NCBI RefSeq assembly: GCF_030718205.1
Contig: NZ_JAUZQF010000026.1
Coordinates: 1-64,000, forward strand
DNA length: 64,000 bases
Direction: 5' to 3'
Source of the DNA: Nonomuraea turcica
Lineage (GTDB): Bacteria; Actinomycetota; Actinomycetes; Streptosporangiales; Streptosporangiaceae
Shown here: positions 41,239 through 49,310 of the stretch, piece after piece
Position numbering within the stretch: position 1 is the stretch's first letter
Layout of the letters: every line of letters begins with the position of its first letter
Notes under the pieces: model-generated
Seen by the model: only the letters and a program-made list of their open reading frames with translations
Told to the model about the DNA's origin: nothing
Database searches by the model: none
Position numbers and translations under genes: made by a program

Positions 41239-42264
41239 GTGAGTACGTACGAGGCCGCAGGGGTGGACATCGCGGCCGGTGAGCGGGCCGTCGACCTGAT
41301 GAAGAGCAAGGTGGCGCGCTCGCGGCGGCCCGAGGTGGTCGACGACGCCAGCGGCTTCGCCGGCCTGTTCGACGCCTCGGCCCTGCTGCGCTACCAGCGG
41401 CCGCTGCTGGCCACCTCCACCGACGGCGTGGGCACCAAGGTCATGATCGCCCAGCAGTACGGCAAGCACGACACCATCGGCATCGACCTGGTGGGCATGG
41501 TCCTGGACGATCTCGTGGTCTGCGGAGCCGAGCCGCTGTTCATGACCGACTACATCGCCTGCGGCAAGGTGGTGCCCGAGCGCGTCGCCGAGATCGTCGG
41601 CGGCGTGGCCGAAGGCTGCCGCCTGGCCGGAGCCGCGCTCGTGGGCGGCGAGACGGCCGAGCACCCGGGCGCGATGGGGCCGGACGAATACGACCTGGCG
41701 GGGGCCGGCACGGGGGTCGTGGAGGCCGCCGCCATGCTCGGGCCCTCCCTCGTCCAGGAAGGCGACGTGGTGCTGGGGCTCGCCTCCTCCGGCGTGCACT
41801 CCAACGGCTACTCGCTGGTGCGCCACATCCTGCGTGAGGCCTCGCTGTCGCTCGACACGGTGCCGCCCGAGCTGGAGCGGCCGCTGGGTGAGGAGCTGCT
41901 CGAGCCGACCCGCATTTATTCGCTCGACTGCCTTGAGCTGGCTCGTACGGGGACGGTCCACGCGTTCGCGCACATCACGGGTGGCGGGATCGAGGGCAAC
42001 GTGTCCCGCTCACTTCCCGGGCACCTGGACGCCTTGCTCGACCGCTCATCCTGGACACCTCCCCCGATCTTCGGCCTGCTGGCCGGGCATGGGCGGGTGG
42101 CCCAGAAGGACATGGACCGCACCTTCAACCTGGGAGTCGGCATGGCGGCCATCGTCGCCCCCGACGCCGCCGACGCCGCGATCCGCCTCCTCGGCGACCG
42201 CGGCCTGCCCGCCTGGGCCATGGGCGAAGTCGTCCCAGGCACCGGCCACGCCCGCTACCGCTGA
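41239..42264 (+). CDS. purM: phosphoribosylformylglycinamidine cyclo-ligase PurM
   Basis: AIR synthetase of 341 aa (step 5 of purine synthesis), forming AIR from FGAM with ATP. Landmarks are STDGVGTKVMIA, GIDLVGMVLDDLVVCGAEPLFMTDY, LVGGETAEHPG and the C-terminal HITGGGIEGNVSR. Length is normal. GTG start with AAGGAGG 5 nt upstream. It follows purF by 67 nt and is probably co-transcribed. Confidence 0.95.
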   Translation: MSTYEAAGVDIAAGERAVDLMKSKVARSRRPEVVDDASGFAGLFDASALLRYQRPLLATSTDGVGTKVMIAQQYGKHDTIGIDLVGMVLDDLVVCGAEPLFMTDYIACGKVVPERVAEIVGGVAEGCRLAGAALVGGETAEHPGAMGPDEYDLAGAGTGVVEAAAMLGPSLVQEGDVVLGLASSGVHSNGYSLVRHILREASLSLDTVPPELERPLGEELLEPTRIYSLDCLELARTGTVHAFAHITGGGIEGNVSRSLPGHLDALLDRSSWTPPPIFGLLAGHGRVAQKDMDRTFNLGVGMAAIVAPDAADAAIRLLGDRGLPAWAMGEVVPGTGHARYR

Positions 42265-42374
42265 CCCCGCCGCACCTCCACGCCTCCTGGCCGACGCGGG
42301 CGCGCCAAGGCAACGGCGCCCGTGCTCGGCCGACTGCTGACGCGGCGGCGAGCACGACCCAGGCGGACGCTGAC

Positions 42375-42920
42375 TCAGGTGCTCTTGTGGCGCTGGTAGT
42401 AGCGGGCCACGCGCACGCGGTTGCCGCACAGGTCGGGTGAGCACCAGCGGCGGCGCGGGTGTGCGGGCAGGAACACCATGCGGCAGTCGGGGCCCTCGCA
42501 GCCCCGGATCCGGCCCGCGGCCGGGTCGGTGAGCAGGTCGGCCGCGGCCTCGGCGAGCTGGGCGAGCAGGCGGGCCAGGTCGTCGCCGTCCCGGCCCGTG
42601 CCCGTGCGGAAGGTGCCGTCCCGCCACTCCAGCACACGGTAGGGCGGCGCGGCGCGAGCCGCCTCGTTGAGCGCGGCGACCGCCGCGTCCGGCGGCGGTG
42701 CGCCCTCGCGCACGGCGTTGAGCGCCGACTCCACCTGGCCGCGCAGGCGGCGGACGGCCGCCAGCCCAGCGGCCGTGAGCGGGGCCGACGGCAGGGTGAG
42801 CCGATCGGCCTGGCGGGCGAGCCACGTCTGGAAGTCCCCGGGCGCGTCAAGGGCGTCGAAGTCCCGCGTGCGGGTGTTGACCAGGTCCAGCGCGAGCGGC
42901 TCACCGATCAGGAACTCCAT
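42375..42920 (-). CDS. CGNR zinc-finger (ABATE domain) putative transcriptional regulator
   Basis: A 181-aa protein. The N-terminal ABATE domain (about 1-130) begins EFLIGEPLALDLVNT; the C-terminal CGNR treble-clef zinc finger contains CEGPDC, WCSPDLCGNR and VARYYQRHK. The family is predicted to be stress-linked transcription factors. The ATG lies 7 nt after TACCAT (42928-42933, minus strand) without a ribosome site, so the transcript is probably leaderless. It is divergent from an alpha/beta hydrolase across two matched inverted repeats that it may bind. Confidence 0.87.
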   Translation of the reverse strand: MEFLIGEPLALDLVNTRTRDFDALDAPGDFQTWLARQADRLTLPSAPLTAAGLAAVRRLRGQVESALNAVREGAPPPDAAVAALNEAARAAPPYRVLEWRDGTFRTGTGRDGDDLARLLAQLAEAAADLLTDPAAGRIRGCEGPDCRMVFLPAHPRRRWCSPDLCGNRVRVARYYQRHKST

Positions 42921-42924
42921 GGCC

Positions 42925-43003
42925 CTAATGGTACATCCCAGGGTTGACCCATTAGATGTCGCACGCTTATAACTAATGCATCTTCCACCGAAAGAGGCAT
43001 TAG
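42925..43003. promoter_or_regulatory. two copies of CTAATG-N19-CATTAG between CGNR regulator and hydrolase
   Basis: CTAATG (42925-42930) with CATTAG (42950-42955), and CTAATG (42973-42978) with CATTAG (42998-43003), both with exactly 19 nt between. The first pair covers the CGNR -10 and the hydrolase -35; the second covers the hydrolase -10 and ribosome site. The hydrolase promoter is TTGACC (42944-42949), an 18-nt spacer and TATAAC (42968-42973). Confidence 0.65.
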
Positions 43004-43005
43004 TC

Positions 43006-43836
43006 ATGAACATTCCCGAGGTGCGGCACGGGTTCGTGGACGTGGACGGCGTGCGAGTCTTCTACCGGGAGGCAGGGCCGCGAGACGCGCTGCCGGTGCT
43101 GCTACTGCACGGCTTCCCGTCCGCCTCACACCAATACAGGCGGCTGATGGACGCGCTGGGCGACCGCTACCGACTGGTCGCGCCCGACTACCCGGGGTTC
43201 GGGCACACGCAGGCGCCCGACGGCTTCGTCTACTCCTTCGACCGGCTCGCCGACGTGGTCGAGGGCTTCGTGCGGGCGATCGGGCTCGAGCGGTTCGTGT
43301 GGTACGCGTTCGACTTCGGCGGCCCGGTGGGCTTCCGGGTCGCCGCCCGGCATCCCGAGTGGATCGCCGCCTTGATCGTGCAGAACGCCAACGCCTACGA
43401 CGAGGGGCTCTCCGACGTCGCGCGCAAGACCATCGGCGCCCCGCCCGAGGAGCTGTTCACCTTGCCGGTCACGCGGAGCCAGTACGAGGACGGCACGGCC
43501 GACCCGTCACTGATCGCGCCCGACGGATGGACACTCGACCAGCACTTCCTGGATCTGCCCGGACGCAAGCAGGCACAACTGGCGCTCGCGCTCGACTACC
43601 GGTCGAACCTGGAGCTGTATCCCGCCTGGCAGGCATGGCTGCGCGAGCACCGCCCGCCCACGCTGGTGCTCTGGGGGCGGGGAGACGCGATCTTCCTGGA
43701 GGCCGGCGCGCACGCGTACCGGCACGACGTGCCCGAGGCCGAGGTGCATGTGTTCGACACCGGGCACTTCGCGCTGGAGGAGAAGCTTCCAGAGATCGCC
43801 CCGCTCATCGCCGGATTCCTTTCCCGGCAAGCGTGA
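43006..43836 (+). CDS. alpha/beta hydrolase (haloalkane dehalogenase/epoxide hydrolase-like)
   Basis: A 276-aa alpha/beta hydrolase. The oxyanion loop is LLLHGFPSASHQ; the nucleophile elbow reads WYAFDFGGPVG, placing an aspartate in the position used by epoxide hydrolases and dehalogenases (usually x-Asp-x-Gly-Gly). The acid may be in LWGRGDAIFLEA and the base His in DTGHFALEE. Residues after DYPGFGHTQAPDGF match this group. Substrate unknown. AAAGAGG lies about 8 nt before the ATG. Likely regulated by the divergent CGNR protein. Confidence 0.85.
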   Translation: MNIPEVRHGFVDVDGVRVFYREAGPRDALPVLLLHGFPSASHQYRRLMDALGDRYRLVAPDYPGFGHTQAPDGFVYSFDRLADVVEGFVRAIGLERFVWYAFDFGGPVGFRVAARHPEWIAALIVQNANAYDEGLSDVARKTIGAPPEELFTLPVTRSQYEDGTADPSLIAPDGWTLDQHFLDLPGRKQAQLALALDYRSNLELYPAWQAWLREHRPPTLVLWGRGDAIFLEAGAHAYRHDVPEAEVHVFDTGHFALEEKLPEIAPLIAGFLSRQA

Positions 43837-43925
43837 CGAAAGCCCCACGGTTGCCCGTGGGGCCCGACGAACGTGGGCGAGGATCCGGCACGCCGGGCCC
43901 TCGGCCACGTCAACCAGGAGTGTGG

Positions 43926-44156
43926 CTATCGACGGCCGGACGGACGGCTGTCGTCGTCGTCTCCGGTGTCATAGTCATCGGCGTAATCGGCATAGCGATC
44001 CGCCAGCTCATCGTTGAGGTCGTCGGCGTCGTCACTGCGGCTGGAGTCTCCGACCCCGAGTTCGTCGCGAAGACGGTCAAGATCCGTGCCACCGCTGTTG
44101 TACTTCAGCTGGCGAGCAACCTTGACCTGCTTGGCCTTTGCTCGGCCGCGCCCCAT
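43926..44156 (-). CDS. DUF3073 family small acidic protein
   Basis: A 76-aa protein. It begins GRGRAKAKQVKVARQLKYN, followed by SGGTDLDRLRDELG, the strongly conserved DUF3073 core of actinobacteria, and ends in an acidic Asp/Tyr-rich tail (YADYADDYDTGDDDD). Function is unknown; a basic head and acidic tail would suit nucleic-acid or ribosome association, which is a guess. The ATG follows a GAGGGGG ribosome site that lies in the 3' arm of a hairpin. An upstream in-frame ATG adds 19 residues outside the conserved core. Confidence 0.85.
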   Translation of the reverse strand: MGRGRAKAKQVKVARQLKYNSGGTDLDRLRDELGVGDSSRSDDADDLNDELADRYADYADDYDTGDDDDSRPSGRR

Positions 44157-44182
44157 TGGCTCGACCCCCTCGTGTGGGGTCG
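44157..44182 (-). promoter_or_regulatory. hairpin sequestering the DUF3073 ribosome site
   Basis: On the minus strand CGACCCC (44176-44182) pairs with GGGGTCG (44162-44168) across a 7-nt loop. The GAGGGGG Shine-Dalgarno of the DUF3073 gene falls in the loop and 3' arm, 4 nt before the start codon. A translational switch is possible. Confidence 0.45.
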
Positions 44183-44214
44183 TCCCCGACCCCTCGTCGC
44201 TAACGCACCACACA

Positions 44215-44241
44215 CTGACGCCGCCTGACTTTGGGCGTCAG
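44215..44241 (-). terminator. candidate terminator after vdh
   Basis: CTGACGCC (44215-44222) and GGCGTCAG (44234-44241) form an 8-bp stem with an 11-nt loop, about 67 nt downstream of the vdh stop codon and upstream of the DUF3073 start. It could also be an attenuator for DUF3073. Confidence 0.45.
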
Positions 44242-44307
44242 CCTATCGTTCGCCTATTACCGTACCTGTTTTGTGCCCAGCTCGGTACGCCGTATGGGCG
44301 TGGGGCG

Positions 44308-45387
44308 TCAGTGGCCCAGCCAAATAGCCCGAATACGCCCGACTTCCGACATTCTGCGCTCAGCTAGCCTATCCGCTGCGACCGCGGGAGGAACGCCCTC
44401 ATCCGCCGCGATTCGGAAGATCTTCAGAGTCGTGTCATAGATCTGGGCGGCCTTGGACCTGGCCCGATCCATGTCGAAGCCCTTGATCTCGTCGGCGACC
44501 TGGATCACCCCGCCGGAATTGACGACGTAGTCCGGCGCGTACAGGATCCCGCGTTCGGCGAGTTGCTTCTCGACGCCCGGGTGAGCGAGTTGATTGTTGG
44601 CCGCACCGCAAACGATTTTCGCTTTCAGCCGAGCCACGGTGTCGTCATCGAGCGCGCCGCCCAGCGCGCACGGCGCGAACACGTCGATGTCGGCCGACGT
44701 CAGGGCCCTGGCATCGGCCACCACGTCCACTTCCGGGTGCCGCAGGCGGACGCGTTCGATCGCCTTGGGGCTCACGTCGCAGATCACGACCTCGGCGCCG
44801 TCTTCACGCAGGAGCTCGACCAGACGGTGGCCCACCTTGCCGACCCCTTCGACGCCGACCCGCTTGCCGTGCAGCGACGGTGTGCCGTAAACCCGCTCAG
44901 CCGAGGCACGCATGCCCTGGAATACGCCGAACGCCGTCAGGATGGACGAATCCCCCGCCCCGCCGTTAGCCACGGTGCGGCCGGTGACGAAGCGCGACTC
45001 ACGGGCGACGATGTCCATGTCCTCGCTGTAGGTGCCGACGTCGCAGGCGGTGATGTAGCGGCCGCCGAGCGACTCGACGAACCTGCCGTACGCGCGCAGC
45101 AGCGCCTCGTTCTTGTCCTGGGCCGGATCGCCGATGATGACGGCCTTGCCGCCGCCCAGGTCCAGGCCGGCCAGGGCGTTCTTATACGCCATGCCCTTGG
45201 CCAGGTTGAGCACGTCGGCGAGGGCCGCATGCTCGCTCTCGTACGGATAGAACCTGGTGCCGCCCAACGCCGGCCCGAGGGCGGTGTTGTGGATGGCGAT
45301 GATGGCACGCAGGCCGCTCTGCTCGTCGGCGCAGAACACGACCTGCTCGTGGACGTCCTTGTGGGACGAGCCGAAGACGTCGGTCAC
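44308..45387 (-). CDS. vdh: valine/leucine dehydrogenase (Glu/Leu/Phe/Val dehydrogenase family)
   Basis: A 359-aa NAD-dependent amino-acid dehydrogenase that deaminates branched-chain amino acids to keto acids, feeding the bkdABC complex. Catalytic lysines are Lys69 (GMAYKNAL) and Lys81 (GGGKAVI), the same spacing as in Bacillus leucine dehydrogenase; the NAD loop is GVEGVGKVGH. The GTG at 45387 has GGGAG 8 nt upstream; frames extending further have no support. The gene order next to DUF3073, a 288-aa hypothetical and bldC matches Streptomyces vdh from memory. Confidence 0.92.
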   Translation of the reverse strand: MTDVFGSSHKDVHEQVVFCADEQSGLRAIIAIHNTALGPALGGTRFYPYESEHAALADVLNLAKGMAYKNALAGLDLGGGKAVIIGDPAQDKNEALLRAYGRFVESLGGRYITACDVGTYSEDMDIVARESRFVTGRTVANGGAGDSSILTAFGVFQGMRASAERVYGTPSLHGKRVGVEGVGKVGHRLVELLREDGAEVVICDVSPKAIERVRLRHPEVDVVADARALTSADIDVFAPCALGGALDDDTVARLKAKIVCGAANNQLAHPGVEKQLAERGILYAPDYVVNSGGVIQVADEIKGFDMDRARSKAAQIYDTTLKIFRIAADEGVPPAVAADRLAERRMSEVGRIRAIWLGH

Positions 45388-45494
45388 GGTAGTGACTCCC
45401 TGTCCGGTCCGCCGCACCGTTGCGGCGGAGATCACCTCACAGAGTAGTAAGCCACAACGGTGCATGCAGGGTCGCTTCGTGACACGATGCCTCC

Positions 45495-46361
45495 GTGCTG
45501 CCCTATGCCGCCTACCTCCGCGTCTATGAGCCACTGACCGCGTTCGCCGAGTCCGAGCGCAAGGTGTGGGCCGATTACGCCGACTCACGGGACCGCCCGC
45601 GCCGCGCGAACGCGCTCAATGCGGAGCACGGCGAGTCGGTGATGCGCCTGCTCGGCATGCCCCCTCAACCCGTTCCCGCTCAGGAGAGTCCCAACGCCTA
45701 TCTACGGCGTGTTGAAGACCGTCTGTACGTGTGCCCCTGGCAAAGCCGTCTGCGCTCATGGCTGGCGTTCTCAAGGCTGCGCGGGGCGACTCCCGCGAAG
45801 CTGATGGACCGCCTCGTGCCCAAGGGCGTGGCCGAGCAGATCGCCGACGACTTCGACCGGTTCAAGCGCCAGGTCGACTCGTCCGCGTTGCGCACGCACA
45901 TTCGCACTACGGCGTGGCATGTGCCGCCATCGTGGTTCGTGCCGTTTGATGGGAACGAGCGCTGGCTGGTGCTCGGCTCCTCCACTCCTGGGCAGGACGT
46001 GAAGACGACGGCGACCGGACGCAACCTCATCTACGTCACCTCCATGGCGCAGGCCAGGAGGCGGGCGGCGCGGGCACTCAATGTGCTGCGCAGGCATCTG
46101 GGCGAGGTGTCGGCCAACTTCGACGTGGAGGACATCGCGCGGTGGCTGGAGGAGTTCCACCCGCATTCGCTGGTCGAGCTGGACTACGGCGGTCTCGTGC
46201 ATCTCATGAACGACGACGCGCTGCAGGCGGACCAGTCGGTGGCGGAGCTCGCGGCGGCTCTGACGGGCCTGGACACGGGTCAAGAAGAACTTGCCTACGC
46301 CATGTACCAGAGGGTGATCCTCCGGTGGAAGTCAATGCAACAGCTGGAATCTGCCAACTGA
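45495..46361 (+). CDS. conserved actinobacterial hypothetical protein next to bldC
   Basis: A 288-aa soluble protein with no signal peptide or membrane helix. Motifs include VCPWQSRLRSWLAFSR, TTAWHVPPSWFVPF and GRNLIYVTSMAQARRRAARAL. I do not recognise a domain of known function. It resembles the gene that stands between vdh and bldC in Streptomyces (SCO4090 position, from memory), so it belongs to a conserved block. GTG start 6 nt after CACGAT, with no ribosome site. Divergent from vdh. Confidence 0.8.
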   Translation: MLPYAAYLRVYEPLTAFAESERKVWADYADSRDRPRRANALNAEHGESVMRLLGMPPQPVPAQESPNAYLRRVEDRLYVCPWQSRLRSWLAFSRLRGATPAKLMDRLVPKGVAEQIADDFDRFKRQVDSSALRTHIRTTAWHVPPSWFVPFDGNERWLVLGSSTPGQDVKTTATGRNLIYVTSMAQARRRAARALNVLRRHLGEVSANFDVEDIARWLEEFHPHSLVELDYGGLVHLMNDDALQADQSVAELAAALTGLDTGQEELAYAMYQRVILRWKSMQQLESAN

Positions 46362-46683
46362 ACCCCAATACGGCCGTCTGACCTGCATGAGTAGGTCACG
46401 TCTCACGGCTGCTCTCTTCTGCGAACTGAGTAGTTTGCCGTTTTCACTGCGATACCACGAACCGTGTCGCTAGAATCACCGAGCGTGACATGGCCACGGG
46501 GGCGGGCAGTTGGGTCAAAGAAGGGCTCGCCAATCGCTCTGCGTGGCGGTATGGTCACATCGGGTGATACCGCATATGGCTCAGAAAAGCCGCACGCTCT
46601 GGGCCGTAGGTGGACATCCGTGACACGCGCAAAGGCAGTCACAGGATCGCGAAGCCGGTCCACACGGAGGAGAGGCCGCACAA
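46362..46683 (+). promoter_or_regulatory. bldC promoter and long 5' leader
   Basis: A 322-bp gap with no gene. A sigmaA-like promoter, TGCGAT (46448-46453), a 17-nt spacer and TAGAAT (46471-46476), would give a leader of about 200 nt. The leader contains a hairpin GCGGTAT (46546-46552) / ATACCGC (46567-46573). No known riboswitch was recognised. Confidence 0.5.
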
Positions 46684-46887
46684 ATGTCAGCTCGTACACC
46701 CGAGGCCGAGCCACTGCTTACGCCCGCTGAGGTCGCCACCATGTTCAGGGTCGACCCCAAGACCGTCACGCGGTGGGCCAAGGCGGGCAAGTTGACGTCG
46801 ATTCGCACCCTGGGCGGTCATCGGCGTTACCGGGAGACCGAGGTTCGGGCACTGCTCGCGGGCATTCCGCAGCAGCGCTCGGAGTGA
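46684..46887 (+). CDS. bldC: BldC-like developmental transcriptional regulator
   Basis: A 67-aa single-domain MerR-like DNA-binding protein. The sequence LLTPAEVATMFRVDPKTVTRWAKAGKL then TLGGHRRYRETEVRALL is near-identical in pattern to Streptomyces BldC (68 aa), which binds cooperatively to direct repeats and delays sporulation. It lacks the MerR effector domain. GGAGGAGAG lies about 9 nt upstream of the ATG. A terminator follows. Confidence 0.93.
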   Translation: MSARTPEAEPLLTPAEVATMFRVDPKTVTRWAKAGKLTSIRTLGGHRRYRETEVRALLAGIPQQRSE

Positions 46888-46926
46888 CCAGAGGCTCGTG
46901 ACTCACGAACCTCAGGGGGGTTGAGG

Positions 46927-46957
46927 GGTGGACCAGGCTGACTGGGCCCGGTCCACC
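46927..46957 (+). terminator. terminator after bldC
   Basis: GGTGGACC (46927-46934) pairs with GGTCCACC (46950-46957) across a 15-nt loop, 40 nt after the bldC stop. A second GC-rich hairpin, GGCGCC-N8-GGCGCC near 46971-46990, lies just beyond the convergent tetR stop. Confidence 0.6.
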
Positions 46958-47001
46958 ACTGTTGGGAGCTGGCGCCGCCCGCCCGGCGCCATCCTTCCTG
47001 C

Positions 47002-47652
47002 TCACCCCAGACGCTGCAGCAGCTCCGCCACATCATCGTCGTGGGTGGCGGCAACCCCTAGCAGCGCCGCCATCTGGGCGACGAGCATGCGCTCGAGCGT
47101 CGGACGCTCGATGTCGCGATGCTCCAGCCAGTCGAGACCCGCCGTCTCCACGGAGGCGATCCACGACCGCAGCGTCGTGCGCAGCACCGGGCTCGGCTCC
47201 TCGACGCCCATTTGCTTCTGGATGAGGCGGAAAAGCCGCCGCCGCACGCCGTCCACGATCTCGCCGATCTCGCCCGTCCTGTTGGCCGGGCCGCCGCGCA
47301 GCAGCGCCGCGAATCCGGCCGCGTGCTCCTCGACGAAGTCGAAATACCGCTTGAGCCCGGAGGCCAGCTCGTCCAGCGGCCTTCCGCCGTTCTGCGGACG
47401 CAACCGGGACTCCAGCTGCTCCGCCGCGCTCTTCAGCGCGGCCACGTAGAGCTCCTGCTTGCCGCCGAAGTAGTGGTAGACCAAGGCTCGAGAGGCGCCT
47501 GCCGCCGACGCCACGTCGTCGATCGAGACGTCCTCCGCGTCGCGGGTGCTGAACAGCTCCAGAGCGGCCGCCATGAGCTCCTCGCGACGGCGGTCCACGC
47601 TGAGCCTGCGCCGTGCCGGCCGTGCCGTCTCGGCTGACTTCCCGCTTGTCAC
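47002..47652 (-). CDS. TetR-family transcriptional regulator
   Basis: A 216-aa TetR regulator. The helix-turn-helix reads VSIDDVASAAGASRALVYHYFGGKQELYVAAL; the C-terminal helical domain is of the usual size. The ligand and targets are unknown; the neighbour is a divergent LacI gene, not an exporter. A GTG 6 nt after TACTGT (47659-47664, minus strand) is taken as the start; a frame 11 codons longer would put the -10 inside the gene. Confidence 0.85.
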   Translation of the reverse strand: MTSGKSAETARPARRRLSVDRRREELMAAALELFSTRDAEDVSIDDVASAAGASRALVYHYFGGKQELYVAALKSAAEQLESRLRPQNGGRPLDELASGLKRYFDFVEEHAAGFAALLRGGPANRTGEIGEIVDGVRRRLFRLIQKQMGVEEPSPVLRTTLRSWIASVETAGLDWLEHRDIERPTLERMLVAQMAALLGVAATHDDDVAELLQRLG

Positions 47653-47796
47653 ATCTGCACAGTATCGAATGGCTGACGTGTGCATATCCGGTCAATATCG
47701 GCATCTTGGAGTCAATCGGTGACGGAGGCCGTACCCTGCGGCTAACTCGATCGTTTGGTCAGACAGGTGCCCGTATCCGCATCGCGGGGGAGACAC

Positions 47797-48855
47797 ATGT
47801 CAGGACCGCCCGTCAACACTTCAACCATCACTGAGCTCAGAGAGGTAGATGCCCTGCCTCGGCCCAGACCGACCATCCGCAACGTCGCCGAGCGAGCCGG
47901 CGTCTCGAAATCGCTGGTCTCTCTCGTGCTACGCGGATCCCCGCACGTGAGTGAGCACCGGCGCCAAGCGGTGCTGCAGGCCGCCCGCGAGCTCGGCTAC
48001 CGGCCGAACGCGGTCGCACGCAGCCTGGTCGAAGGCCGTACACACCTCGTCGGCGCGCTCGTCGCCGACCTGCACAACCCGTTCTATGCCGAGTTCCTCG
48101 ACGGCCTGCAGGAGAGCCTGCACGGCGACGGCCTGCGCATGCTGATCGGGAACAGCCAGTGGGATCCGGCGTTCGAGGACGAGGCCGTGGAGGCCTTCCT
48201 CGAGCTCAGGGTCGACGGGCTGGTCCTGCTGGGCATCCCGCCGACCAGCGAGACGCTGATCGAGGCCACCGCCTACACGCCGACCGTCGTCGTCGGGGAA
48301 CGTGACATCGAGCTCGACAGCGTCGACATCGTGGTCGACGACGACCAGCTCGGCGCCCGCCTGGCCATCGACCACCTGGTCGAGCTCGGCCACAAGCGCA
48401 TCGCGCACATCGAGGGCCCGCGCTCGTCGCGCTGCGAGGGATATCTCGTGGCGATGCGCAGGCACTCGCTGGCGCCGTACATCATGGTCGAGGCCGCGAA
48501 CTCCTCGGAGGACGGCGGCCGGGAGGCGGCGATGGCGCTGCTGACCCGCGACCCCAGGCCCACGGCGATCTTCGCCGCCAATGACGTGGTCGCGCTCGGC
48601 GTGCTGTCAGCCGCGAGCGAACTGGGCCTGACCGTGCCGGATGACCTCTCCGTGGTGGGGTACGACAACACGCACCTGTCGGCCTCCCGGCACATATCGC
48701 TGACCTCGGTCGACCAGCCCCGCCGTGCGATGGGCAGGTCGGCAGCCGCGCTGCTGAGCGACCGGATCGGAGAACCCGCCAAGGTCGCCCGCATGCGTGA
48801 GATCCGCCCCGAGCTGATCGTCCGCCGCAGCACCGGGCAGGCCAAAACTGAGTGA
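47797..48855 (+). CDS. LacI-family transcriptional regulator
   Basis: A 352-aa LacI protein. The DNA-binding head is TIRNVAERAGVSKSLVSLVLRGSPHVSEHRRQAVLQAARELGYRPNAVARSL in pattern; a periplasmic-binding-protein-like sensor (about 85-345) follows with LGHKRIAHIEGP and FAANDVVALG. It probably senses a sugar, but no sugar transport genes lie next to it. The ATG has GGGGGAGA 3 nt upstream; a longer frame was rejected. An extra N-terminal stretch of about 20 residues precedes the usual head. Confidence 0.88.
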   Translation: MSGPPVNTSTITELREVDALPRPRPTIRNVAERAGVSKSLVSLVLRGSPHVSEHRRQAVLQAARELGYRPNAVARSLVEGRTHLVGALVADLHNPFYAEFLDGLQESLHGDGLRMLIGNSQWDPAFEDEAVEAFLELRVDGLVLLGIPPTSETLIEATAYTPTVVVGERDIELDSVDIVVDDDQLGARLAIDHLVELGHKRIAHIEGPRSSRCEGYLVAMRRHSLAPYIMVEAANSSEDGGREAAMALLTRDPRPTAIFAANDVVALGVLSAASELGLTVPDDLSVVGYDNTHLSASRHISLTSVDQPRRAMGRSAAALLSDRIGEPAKVARMREIRPELIVRRSTGQAKTE

Positions 48856-49019
48856 CGACTCTGCCAAGCAGGCTGCCACTGCGGGGGCCTGCTAGAGCAG
48901 GTTTCGCCCAAGGCTGGGTCAAGCCGCGTGGCGTCGTGGCCGCACGGCGGTTTACTCGGCAGGGTCATGCTATTTGTGGCCGGATCCATCCGACCACGAT
49001 CTGATCCGGGGGAACAGTC

Positions 49020-49271
49020 ATGCGTGATCCGGAACTGGTGTCCTGCGCCCAGCGCGCGGCGGCCGAGCTCGAGCGCGCCTGGGGGCACTGGCGCGCGGGC
49101 AGGGGGCGGGGCGTCGACGCCGGCGCCGAATCGGTCGCCAGCTACGTCGCCCACTCCCTCGACCATCCGTGGGGTCGCCCCCGCGTCGTCCTCGGTCTCG
49201 ACGCCGAGGACGCGCGGGAGCTGGCCGCCCTGCTGGATCGTCAGGAGGTCGGCGCACCGGGGTTCTCATAA
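49020..49271 (+). CDS. small hypothetical protein
   Basis: An 83-aa soluble protein with no recognised domain. It has a helical N-terminal part (SCAQRAAAELERAWGHWRAG) and a segment SYVAHSLDHPWGRPRVVLGLDAEDARELAALLDR. A GGGGGA site lies 6 nt before the ATG, and codon use is typical for the genome. It is 39 nt upstream of the amidase gene and may share its transcript. Confidence 0.65.
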   Translation: MRDPELVSCAQRAAAELERAWGHWRAGRGRGVDAGAESVASYVAHSLDHPWGRPRVVLGLDAEDARELAALLDRQEVGAPGFS

Positions 49272-49310
49272 CGACGGTTTGAGTACCGGGTTTCCCGTAA
49301 GTTGGAGGCC

